15,738 nt of DNA from Funneliformis mosseae (taxonomy: Eukaryota; Glomeromycota; Glomeromycetes; Glomerales; Glomeraceae). The notes beneath the pieces were generated by a model that was not told where the DNA came from, did no database searches, and was given only the letters and a program-made list of their open reading frames with translations. Each line of letters starts with the position of its first letter. Within the stretch, counting starts at the first letter, position 1. The stretch is taken from contig CAJVPP010002227.1 of the NCBI GenBank assembly GCA_910592005.1, positions 1 to 15,738 of the forward strand. The letters are read 5' to 3'. Below are positions 8,628 through 15,574 of this stretch, piece after piece. A program made the translations under genes and the position numbers.

Positions 8628-9276
8628 AATCCTTTTATCATTTTTTTGGAATGATAATTTAATCGTTCCAATTGAACAATTTCTTATTGTTCGTTTAAAA
8701 CGATAACTTCAATTATTCCAAATGAACAATTTTTTTATCATTCATTTAGAATGATAATTTAATCATTCCAATCGAATGATTTTTTTATCGTTTATTTAAA
8801 ATGATGATTTGATCATTCCAATCGAACGATTTTCTTATCGTTTGTTTAGAACAATAACTTTAATTGTTCCAAATGAATGATTTTCTTATCGTTCGTTTGA
8901 AACAATAATTTCAATCATTCCAAATAAACAATTTTCTTATTATTCGTTTGAAATGATTACTTTAATCATTCTAAATGAATGATTTTCTTATCATTCATTT
9001 AGAACAATAACTTCAATCGTTCCAAATGAATGATTCTTTTATCGTTCGTTTGAAATAATAATTTAATCATTCTAATCAAATAATCCTTTTATCGTTCGTT
9101 TGAAATGATAATTTAATCATTTCAATCAAATAATCTTTTTATCATTTGTTTAGAATGATAATTTCATCATTCCAATTGAACGTTTCTTTTATCATTCATT
9201 TGGAATGATAATTTTATTATTCCAATCAAATGTTTCTTTTATCATTCATTTAGAATGATAATTTCATCATTCCAAA
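8628..9276 (+). repeat. 51-bp satellite array, about 12-13 copies
   Basis: The unit is about 51 bases and has two dyads. One is GGAATGAT-AATTTA-ATCATTCC; the other is GAACGAT-TTTCT-TATCGTTC. Consecutive copies can be aligned by eye (for example those beginning at CCAATCGAACG and CCAAATGAATG around 8818-8920). Copies differ mostly by C/T and G/A changes, many turning CG into TG or CA. The array lies wholly inside the inverted-repeat element and has no coding capacity. Confidence 0.88.
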
Positions 9277-9400
9277 CAATCTGAAATTTTGGATTAATCT
9301 GAAATTTTCAGTTCATTTCAGATTTTTTTCAGTTCAGATTAGATTTATAATCTGAAAAAAATTCGAACTGAATTGAAAATTTTCGGATTAAAATTTTAGC

Positions 9401-9419
9401 AATCTGAAACTGAACTGAA
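9401..9419 (+). repeat. 19-bp subterminal direct repeat, right copy
   Basis: Exact copy of 8571-8589 in the same orientation, 830 bases away, close to the right end of the element. See the left copy for the related inverted fragments. Confidence 0.75.
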
Positions 9420-9464
9420 GTTGATCTGAATCAAAAATTTTTGGATTAATCTGAACTATTCGAA

Positions 9465-9471
9465 GCTTTAA
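9465..9471. repeat. Right target-site duplication candidate (GCTTTAA)
   Basis: Partner of GCTTTGA at 8535-8541. The transition between the copies turns the Gln codon CAA (minus strand, left copy) into TAA (right copy), so the undamaged Gln codon survives in the left copy. Confidence 0.6.
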
Positions 9472-9668
9472 TTATCACTTATATATTCGTTATCTAGATC
9501 AACATTATTGGTTTCTTTAATGATAGCTCTTTTTAAAGCATTAACTAAGTTTCTTCTTTAATCTTGATATTTTAACTATTATTCAAGTTTTGCAGACGAA
9601 GATAAGTTTAAAATATTCTCACCAATATTATAAGAAGCTAATTAGTCAATATACTAGTTGAAATAGTC
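9465..9668 (-). pseudogene. Gypsy gag-pol segment upstream of protease
   Basis: The minus strand reads ADLDYFN, a stop, YID, a stop, LASYNIGENILNLSSSAKLE, two stops and LKYQD, then NLVNALKRAIIKETNNVDLD and NEYISDN, with stops at likely Gln or Trp codons. The frame is the same one that continues into the protease after removal of the 8542-9464 insertion. No named gag domain is recognised, and no CCHC knuckle is present in what remains. The coding sequence ends near 9668, where a hairpin and tandem arrays start, so the rest of gag and the 5' LTR are lost or lie elsewhere. Confidence 0.65.
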
Positions 9669-9711
9669 CAAATCAGCTAAAAATCAGATAGCTAATTTTA
9701 GGCTGATTTTG
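9668..9711. repeat. Imperfect hairpin at the start of the tandem-array block
   Basis: CAAATCAGCTAAAAAT (9669-9684) pairs with AATTTTAGGCTGATTTTG (9694-9711) with one or two bulges. The arm motif AAATCAGCCTAAAATT recurs in every unit of the 65-bp array further right. It marks the place where the gypsy coding sequence ends, so it may be a repeat-element end. Confidence 0.65.
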
Positions 9712-9757
9712 ATATTATTTATAGCTGATTTGTCATGTTTTCCAATCAGTATAAATA

Positions 9758-10158
9758 GGTGCCAATAGACATCGATCGATCCCAATTGGACATGGCCATT
9801 CAGAATTTAAATTCAACTATAAATCAGCTTAAAACTGGCCTCAATTCAGTAATACTTCAGATGTCAATAGATGCCAATCGACTCCAATCAGACATAGTCA
9901 TTTAGATTAAATTTAACCATAAATCAGCCTAAAATTGACCTTAATTTAGCATCATTCAGCATTAATTTGAAACTTAAATAACATAAATTGGCTTAAAATT
10001 AACCTCAATGCAGCATCATTTGGCATCAATTCAGAACTTAAATAACTATAAATTAGCCTAAAATTGATCTCAATTCAGCATCATTTGGCATCAATTTAAA
10101 ATTTAAATAACCATAAATCAGCCTAAAATTGGCCTTAATTTGGTACCAATTTAGTCAA
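9758..10158 (+). repeat. 65-bp tandem array with two longer (about 100-bp) units
   Basis: Five units share CATAAATCAGCCTAAAATTG, then GCCTCAATTCAGCATCATT. The last three are about 65 bases. The first two (from about 9758 and 9862) are about 100 bases because they hold an extra segment with CCAATAGACAT or CCAATCGACTCCAATCAGACAT. Copies differ largely by transitions. There is no coding sequence. Confidence 0.8.
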
Positions 10159-10424
10159 ATAAGTATATAAAATCGATATATAATATTTATTAAATTTATT
10201 AAATATTATAATTTTATTAATAATAAAAACCTAATATAATTCGCAAAATATAACAATAGATATTATCAAAATCTATTAATTAATTTCCTATCTAAAAAAT
10301 ATAAGTAAAAAATGAAAAAATCATATAAAATAATAAAAATATAATCCATTTTCCTCCTAAAATCCCCTTAAATCATCCTAAATATTCATTATAGTAATAT
10401 TGCCATTTTTGAAAAAAAAGAATA
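10159..10424. other. AT-rich spacer
   Basis: About 270 bases of very AT-rich sequence with short A and T runs and TAATA repeats. No ORF, RNA gene or clear repeat unit is seen. CCTCCTAAAATCCCC at about 10352-10366 is the only C-rich patch. Confidence 0.6.
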
Positions 10425-11425
10425 AAAAATCAGAAAAATCACAAAAATTCAATCTAAATTTCGTCTGATTTTGATGGTTGAAGATATGTTTCTATTATAA
10501 AAAGTAAAAAAATCAGAAAAATTCAACTTAATTTTCGTTTGATTTGATAGTTGAAAGCATGTTTATATTATAAAAAGTAAAAAAAATCAGAAAAATTCAA
10601 TTTAAGTTTCGTCTGATTTGATGGTTAAAAGCATGTTTATATTATAAAAAGTAAAAAAATCAGAAAAAATTGACTAAAATTCAACTTAAGTTTCATCTGA
10701 TTTTGATGGTTAAAGGCATGTTTCTATTATAAAAAGCAAAAAAATCAGAAAAATTCAACTTAAGTTTCATTTAATTTAATGGTTTAAAGTATGTTTTTAT
10801 TATAAAAAATAAAAAAATCAGAAAAATTGATTAAAATTCAACATAATTTTCGTCCGATTTAATAGTTAAAGGCATGTTTCTATTATAAAAAGTAAAAAAA
10901 ATCAGAAAAATTAACTAAAATTCAACATAATTTTCATCTGATTTGATAGTTGAAGACAAGTTTCTATTATAAAGAGCAAAAAAATCAGAAAAATTTAACT
11001 TAAGTTTCGTCTGATTTAATGGTTGAAGGCATGTTTCTATTATAAAAAGTAAAAAAAATCAGAAAATTTAACTAAAATTCAACTTAAGTTTCATTCAATT
11101 TTGATGATTAGAGGCATTTTTCTATTATAAAAAGCAAAAAAATCAGAAAAATTCAACTTAAGTTTTGTCTAATTTGATGATTAAAGGCAAGTTTCTATTA
11201 TAAAAAATAAAAAAAAATCAGAAAAATTCAACTTAAGTTTCGTCCAATTTGATGGTTAAAAGCATGTTTCTATTATAAAAAGCAAAAAATCAGAAAAATT
11301 CAATTTAAGTTTCGTCCGATTTGATGGTTGAAAGTATGTTTCTATTATAAAAAGTAAAAATAATCAGAAAAATTGATTAAAATTCAACTTAATTTTCGTC
11401 TGATTTGATAGTTAAAGGCGAAAAT
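10425..11425 (+). repeat. 73-bp tandem array, about 13 copies
   Basis: The unit contains GTTTCTATTATAAAAAGTAA, then AATCAGAAAAATTCAACTTA, AGTTTCGTCTGATTTGATGG and TTAAAGGCAT. CTATTATAAAA-type blocks recur about every 72-85 bases from 10487 to 11336. Some units are longer by about ten bases owing to an added TTGACTAAAA or TTGATTAAAA. Each unit has a dyad AATCAG...CTGATT centred on CTTAAG. Variation includes CGTCTGATT, CATCTGATT and CATTCAATT, that is, mostly transitions. There is no ORF. Confidence 0.9.
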
Positions 11426-11649
11426 TGACTAAATTCAACTTAGTTCTTTTTGTTCTTGAGATGATTTTTTTCAGGATTTTTGGTGAAATGTAAAAAGAGA
11501 AAATTTGGAAATGATTAAAATTATTTTTTAAAAAGTTAAAAAATTAAGCTTATTTATATAAATATTTCTATATACCAGAAAAAACTCAAATATTACATTA
11601 AATCAATATTATTTTAGCAAATCAGTTTAATCTGAAAGTTCAGTTCATT
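11426..11649. other. AT-rich spacer with an AATCTGAA-GTTCAG motif
   Basis: AT-rich sequence without genes. Near its right end, at about 11617-11648, AATCAGTTTAATCTGAAAGTTCAGTT resembles the subterminal motifs of the inserted element at 8542-9464, so a fragment of a related element may start here. Confidence 0.5.
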
Positions 11650-11805
11650 GGAATGATAATACCATCGTATTTTTAGGAATGATAAAATCATTATCCCTAA
11701 GGAACGATAAAATCATCATCCCTAAGGAACGATAAAACCATCGTCCCTAAGGAACGATAATGCCATTGTTCTTAAGGAATAATAATATCCTATTGTTCCA
11801 ATCGA
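11650..11805 (+). repeat. 25-bp tandem array, six copies
   Basis: Units begin with GGAACGAT or GGAATGAT at 11651, 11676, 11701, 11726, 11751 and 11776. A typical unit is GGAACGATAAAATCATC followed by ATCCCTAA. Each has a weak dyad (GGAACGAT against ATCGTCCC). The core GGAAYGAT/ATCRTTCC is the same as in the 51-bp satellite, but the spacing is half as long. Confidence 0.88.
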
Positions 11806-11835
11806 ACATCAATTTATTTAATATAAAGATTTGTG

Positions 11836-13070
11836 AAGATCCTTAATCTTTAATTTGACATCATTGATATTATCGATTCGCAGAGAGTGAGAAAAAGAAT
11901 ACGTAGAAAGTTTTAATTCTGCGATCAGTTTTTTCATATTATCCTTGATATAGGACCATTCAAGGGGTTCAAGCCAATGGTTTATTCGTAAAGTGAGTCT
12001 TTAAAATAGAGCAAAAATGAGCCAACTTTTCTGGCTGCAATAAAAGAGGAGGGCTGATCAAAAGGTTGTTTATCTCTTTGTTGTGGGAAAATTCAAACTT
12101 AAGGTATAACACATCTGTTGGCAGCTAGGATGGCAGCTTTAATATTTATCCATAGGGTGTTCATATTGCATCTGTTAGTGAAAAGGTTTATGAGGCGATC
12201 CAGGTTGTGATATCTATAGTGACAATTGGTGTGTGCTGCAAATTTATTCCATTTAGACAGGTTTATAGCTCTTAAATTAGAAACTTATCGTTTATTTTGT
12301 AAGATACGATCTCAAGCATTTGATTGCGTATGACAATCAGCAAATATCACAAAAATGATCTTATGGTCAGAAGAGTAGAGGATTGGCTGATCTAAGTATG
12401 AATAAAGAAATTCTGAAGTGAAGTTGGGTGAGACAAAAATGGTGTCAATTCTTGAACTACGTGAGTCTGAGTGGTATGTGGGTTGGGGTGTATCATGACA
12501 AACGTCATAAAGGTCTAGGAAGTTCAATGTGAAGAGCCATTTGTAAAAGTCTATTTACCAGTGTAGGACTTTGCCATTGTTAACTTGTAACCAGTAGGTA
12601 TTAAGATTTGCGTTGAAGTCTTCTAGGATGACAGTCCTGAAATCCGCTTTGATGCTGTTATAAATATATTTGATGATTAATTTGTGTAGGTTGAGTCATT
12701 CTGTCTTGATATCAGATTTAGTTGAAGCATATAAATAGACACAGAAGATGCGCAGTTTGGTATGTCCAGATAAGTATAAGTCTATGTAGATAAATTGATC
12801 ATTATTCAGATAGGCTTTTTGGAAGTAAACAGCCCAGGATTTTTTAACGAGAATGCTAATTTCAGCATGTGAGTTAAGGTGGGTACTCTAAAAAGAAGTG
12901 TAATCAGGGTCATATATATAACTAAAGGATTGGTCAGACTTGTGTCAAGTTTCAGTAAGACCTACGAAATCCGTATTAAGATCTGTAAATGTATCGTTAA
13001 TTAATTAGTTTTTGATTAAACATTGAAGTGAATTTACATTATGGGTAGCAAAAAATATAGTAAATGTGTT
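11836..13070 (-). pseudogene. LINE ORF2: APE-type endonuclease domain without RT
   Basis: One frame runs from about 13053 to 11960, roughly 360 codons, with about eleven stops and no indel; one frameshift near 11960 leads to a final piece ending at 11838. Endonuclease motifs appear in order: THNVNSL (Asn), GLTET (catalytic Glu) with TGA for the following Trp, ILEDFNAN (12629-12606; family GDFN, so Gly to Glu while Asp and Asn remain), SRIDTIFVSPNF, and SDHKIIFVIF (catalytic Asp-His). This enzyme nicks target DNA to start target-primed reverse transcription. A linker follows with LSKWNKFAAH and LWINIKAAILAANR. The stops sit at likely Trp or Gln codons. Confidence 0.85.
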
Positions 13071-13149
13071 TTTTAAATTAGTTTAATTGTTGGTGAAATG
13101 TTCTATATATTTATTTTTGTAATTATTATTTTTATCGATATTTGTATTA

Positions 13150-13312
13150 TTATTAATTATGGTGGTGGGTTAGGTAATGGGTGAAATTATTGTGGGGAGG
13201 AACTGGATGGTTTTTACATCTGAGCCATAATTTCAAGTATTTAGGCATTAATGATCTGTAATTACTTTTATTATTCAGTGATGATAGAGGCTTGTTCTTT
13301 AATAATTGCTTA
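13150..13312 (-). pseudogene. Gln-rich C-terminal tail of LINE ORF1 (eight TAA codons)
   Basis: Continuing the ORF1 frame beyond its first TAA (13310-13312) gives a coherent helix and a Pro/Ser tail: AIIKEQASIITE, LQIINA, ILEIMAQM, KPSSSSPQ, FHPLPNPPP. Eight TAA codons lie in about 55 codons; four normal Gln codons (CAA or CAG) remain among them. With TAA read as former CAA the tail is a Gln-rich coiled coil. The apparent stop at DFKT is therefore probably not the native end of ORF1. Confidence 0.6.
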
Positions 13313-14933
13313 TGTTTTAAAGTCAATGGGAACAGATGACTTATTAAGGTCTTTATCTGAAGAGGAATTAGCAATATGAACTCTTTTTTGAAGGGTAAAG
13401 GTAGATGCAGATTGCTGCGCAATAGGCCCATTATTTGAGACGCTTAATGGTGAAGAGGAAGGTGGGGTATAGATAGTTGATTGAGCCTTTTCTAGCTTAG
13501 CAATGTGAGTTTCAAGATCAGACATAGCCTTTTGCATGTTCGCGAGCATGCTGAGGATTCTGTCTAGCTTATCATTGGTCATATTGTTATTATTATTGGG
13601 GTTATAAATTGAATCATCAATCGAAGAACCTGCAGAGCCTTTATCTTTGGCTTTGCTTTTATTTGTTGCAAGTTTGTTTCCTTCTTTAGGAAGGGATGAC
13701 TGGTTGTGGTTAGATTGGTGATCGTTGTGTCTCGTGATCAAAGATCTAGATCCTGCTGGCTTGAAATGATTGTATAGTTTTTGAATGGAGGGAAGCTTGT
13801 AAATTGGAGTTTTAGGTTGATCGACAGGATCATCATTTACTAATGGAACGATTTGGGGGTATTTCATGACAATGTGTTCTGGAGAACCACATTTATGATA
13901 ACATCTCATGTCAGCTGAGCACCATTAGAGTTCTTTGTCGCTGAACACAAAAGATTGTTTAACAGTATTGTTAAGGTCTGCCTCTGTTTTGAAATAAAAG
14001 ACTGTGAAGAGTCGAGGTTTATAATTGTTTGAACGAGAGATGTAGAGGGCTTTAGCTTTAGTAGTTAAGGTGATATCTTGCAGATCTCTAGCAGAGGTGT
14101 TGAAGGGCAAATTGGTAAGTCTTATTCTAAAATAATTACGTTGTTTAACTTGTTTAGGGGTAAGGCAGGCTGGGTATACTTAGACGTAATTATTGTAAAT
14201 AAAACGTGACCATTGAGTATGGAAGAAATCGACACTCTTAGGATCTTCATAAGTAATATAAGCTTGTTGCTAAAGATCTCTGGTGAACATTTGTACAGTA
14301 ACTATCTTGTCGTATTTAGTAAATATATTAGTGAGCTGTTCCTTTTTAAGGTTAAGGTAGATATCAGTGATACAAAGTATGCATTGAGGGAACTGCATAT
14401 TTTCTTTGTAAGTCGCATACTGAACCAGCTGGTTGATATCCAAATCGGAAAATTTTGCATTAAGGGCTAATTTCATAGATTGCTGATCGTTGAAGTAGAT
14501 CATGATCAACTGAACAAGGTTAACGTAGCGGACATTAATCCCTTGAATGCATCATCAAGAGTGAAGTGAGCATTAACAATCTTTGAAATAGTAGCAGTGA
14601 GGAGGTCTTTGAGGCTTTTGGAAATGGTTGCTACGCAAGCAAATGGGGTTGAACGAGTAATAACTGTGAAATCTTTGTTTTGATCTATTTCTATATTAGG
14701 GTCGTCTTCTATAGGAAGGTATACATCCTTATCCAAGACGTTGGAGGGAGTAGGAGTCAGTGGTTTGAAAAAGTTTTTGATAAGAGCAGCGTCTGAAGCT
14801 GAGGATGGGTCTAGCTGTTCTCTAGAGTCAGAGATTGAAGCAACTAATGTCTTGAGAGTTTGTTAGTGTTCTGTTGAGTTGAAACGATGCTTATTTTTTA
14901 TTGATGCTTGTTTGTTTTGGTTTTTCTGACCAT
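13150..14933 (-). pseudogene. LINE ORF1: RRM-like and CCHC zinc-knuckle protein
   Basis: The ATG at 14933 opens MVRKTKTNKHQ; a frameshift follows, then SDSREQLDPSSASDAALIKN, an acidic part (DVYLPIEDDPNIEIDQNKD), and after a frameshift near 14506 an RRM-like fold with TDIYLNLKKEQLTNIFTKYD and IVTVQMFTRDL. Next come YFRIRLTNLPF and a zinc knuckle at about 13915-13870 reading MRCYHKCGSPEHIVMKYP. Compared with C-x2-C-x4-H-x4-C it has an extra residue and Tyr for the last Cys. A Ser/Lys/Asn-rich linker and a heptad-like helix (LDRILSMLANMQKAMSDLET) follow. ORF1 proteins bind the element RNA. Stops at 14272-14274 and near 14180 and 13928 fit Gln codons. Confidence 0.8.
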
Positions 14934-14989
14934 AGTGAATAAAAGTAACTTCTAAAATAAACTCTTCCCTGGTTGTGAAAGTGTATTTG

Positions 14990-15270
14990 AGCTATTATAG
15001 AACTATAAGACTAACTAACAGAGTCAAAAATATAATAGGACTTTGAAGGTGAACATTTTTATTTTCTTAAACTTTATTTTTGAAAAGTGATCGATGAGAG
15101 AGAGTCCTTTTAAGTATTAGTATTAAAATATTAAGAATATATTATTATAATAAATATTTAAATATTATATTTACTTTTTATCATAATAAAATTTCTGTTT
15201 TATTTAATACAAGTGGTCTTTAAGATAAATTTTAAGCTCATTTTTATGATATATTTTTCTTTTTTTTCTC
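14990..15270. other. AT-rich intergenic stretch
   Basis: No gene or clear repeat unit is seen. It includes runs such as TATTAAAATATTAAGAATATA (split by eye near 15120-15145) and a GAGAGAGAG patch near 15096-15104. It may contain the LINE 5' UTR/promoter on its left side. Confidence 0.5.
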
Positions 15271-15271
15271 A

Positions 15272-15430
15272 AATGGAAGTGTTTCTAGGAAAATTAGGTT
15301 CCAAGAAATTTTTGACTAAAATTAAAAGCTTAATACATTTTAATCTAATAACACCAAAAACTTAAATGCAATAAATATCTCAATTTCGCTAAAAAATTTC
15401 CAGAACCTGATTTTCCTAGCAATCAATCCA
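15272..15430. repeat. Imperfect inverted repeat, arms of about 32-45 bp
   Basis: The core at 15281-15312 (CTAGGAAAATTAGGTTCC and then AAGAAATTTTT) is the reverse complement of about 15390-15422 (AAAATTTCCAGAACCTGA, then TTTTCCTAG) with only a few mismatches, mostly transitions. Weaker matching extends inward (to about 15325 and 15378) and outward. The central spacer is about 50-75 bases and AT-rich. It looks like a MITE-sized fold-back element or a hairpin-forming repeat; no target duplication was identified. Confidence 0.75.
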
Positions 15431-15566
15431 AATAGTTATTATAATATTTTTTCTAATTATTAGTTTCATAATATTGTAATTTTAATTATGAATCTATTAC
15501 TAATTAATTATAAATAATAATTAATAATAAAATGATATAATATTAATTTATTTAATTTATAAATTA

Positions 15567-15574
15567 ACTAACCT
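15567..15574 (-). promoter_or_regulatory. 5' splice donor
   Basis: On the minus strand the exon ends ...GCTACAG and the intron begins GTTAGT, with GT at 15572-15571. Reading on would hit an in-frame TAG at once. The exon leaves one base (G) for the next codon, which fits a Val codon completing the expected T-V-L-D-P-R motif. Confidence 0.6.

Larger units (their letters stand above)
8542..9464. mobile_element. Nonautonomous inverted-repeat element carrying a 51-bp satellite
   Basis: The ends form an inverted repeat: 8537-8561 against the complement of 9440-9464 matches 19 of 25 bases, and five of the six differences are transitions. The outer core is GAAT-R-GTTCAG. The body holds rearranged copies of AATCTGAA and TTCAG motifs at both ends (the 19-base AATCTGAAACTGAACTGAA occurs exactly at 8571-8589 and 9401-9419) and a 51-bp tandem array between them. 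No coding sequence is visible. Excising it with one copy of the flanking repeat joins the gypsy frame perfectly (SDNQS on one side, ISDNNDTL on the other, with Gln as TAA), so it inserted into the retrotransposon. The superfamily is unknown. Confidence 0.8.
3685..9668 (-). mobile_element. Ty3/gypsy LTR retrotransposon, minus strand, 5' truncated
   Basis: Reading right to left, the order is gag-pol N-terminus, protease, RT, RNase H, integrase, C-terminal region, polypurine tract and 3' LTR, which is the Ty3/gypsy order. The polyprotein is broken by many stops and several single-base frameshifts, so the copy is dead. The gag and 5' LTR are missing: the sequence stops near 9668 where tandem arrays begin. 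A 923-bp element interrupts it at 8542-9464. The left end lies against a plus-strand helicase remnant, suggesting insertion into that older element. Target-site duplications cannot be tested because the 5' LTR is absent. Confidence 0.85.
11836..14990 (-). mobile_element. LINE (non-LTR retrotransposon), 3' truncated
   Basis: Reading right to left: an untranslated 5' stretch (about 14990-14934), ORF1 with RRM-like and CCHC-like parts, then ORF2 with an APE-type endonuclease. The reverse transcriptase that should follow is absent. The coding sequence stops near 11836 next to a tandem array. LINE copies are normally 5' truncated during insertion, so loss of the 3' half points to later deletion, recombination or assembly joining. 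No poly-A tail or target duplication is seen. Confidence 0.8.

Noticed and set aside
8628..11805. CRISPR-like array or centromere
   Set aside because: Units are contiguous tandem repeats without unique spacers; the arrays are short, of several unrelated types, and one lies inside a transposable element.
13153..13431. Minus-strand 92-residue open frame
   Set aside because: It is a shadow frame over the end of LINE ORF1 with low-complexity Leu/Pro/Lys content; the ORF1 frame with its helix and Gln-rich tail is the better reading.
14213..14470. Plus-strand 85-residue open frame
   Set aside because: It is antisense to the RRM-like part of ORF1, which matches known LINE ORF1 character.
62..14933. 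A variant nuclear genetic code (TAA/TAG as Gln, TGA as Trp), suggested by long frames broken only at such codons
   Set aside because: TAG falls at conserved Trp positions (8229-8231, 6658-6660, 5521-5523), TGA falls at a conserved Arg (6459-6461), and single-base frameshifts occur in the same genes. Transition decay explains all of these; one code does not.
15100..15570. Next exon of the hAT gene to the left of the splice donor
   Set aside because: No acceptor followed by the L-D-P-R motif could be read on the minus strand in this AT-rich stretch.
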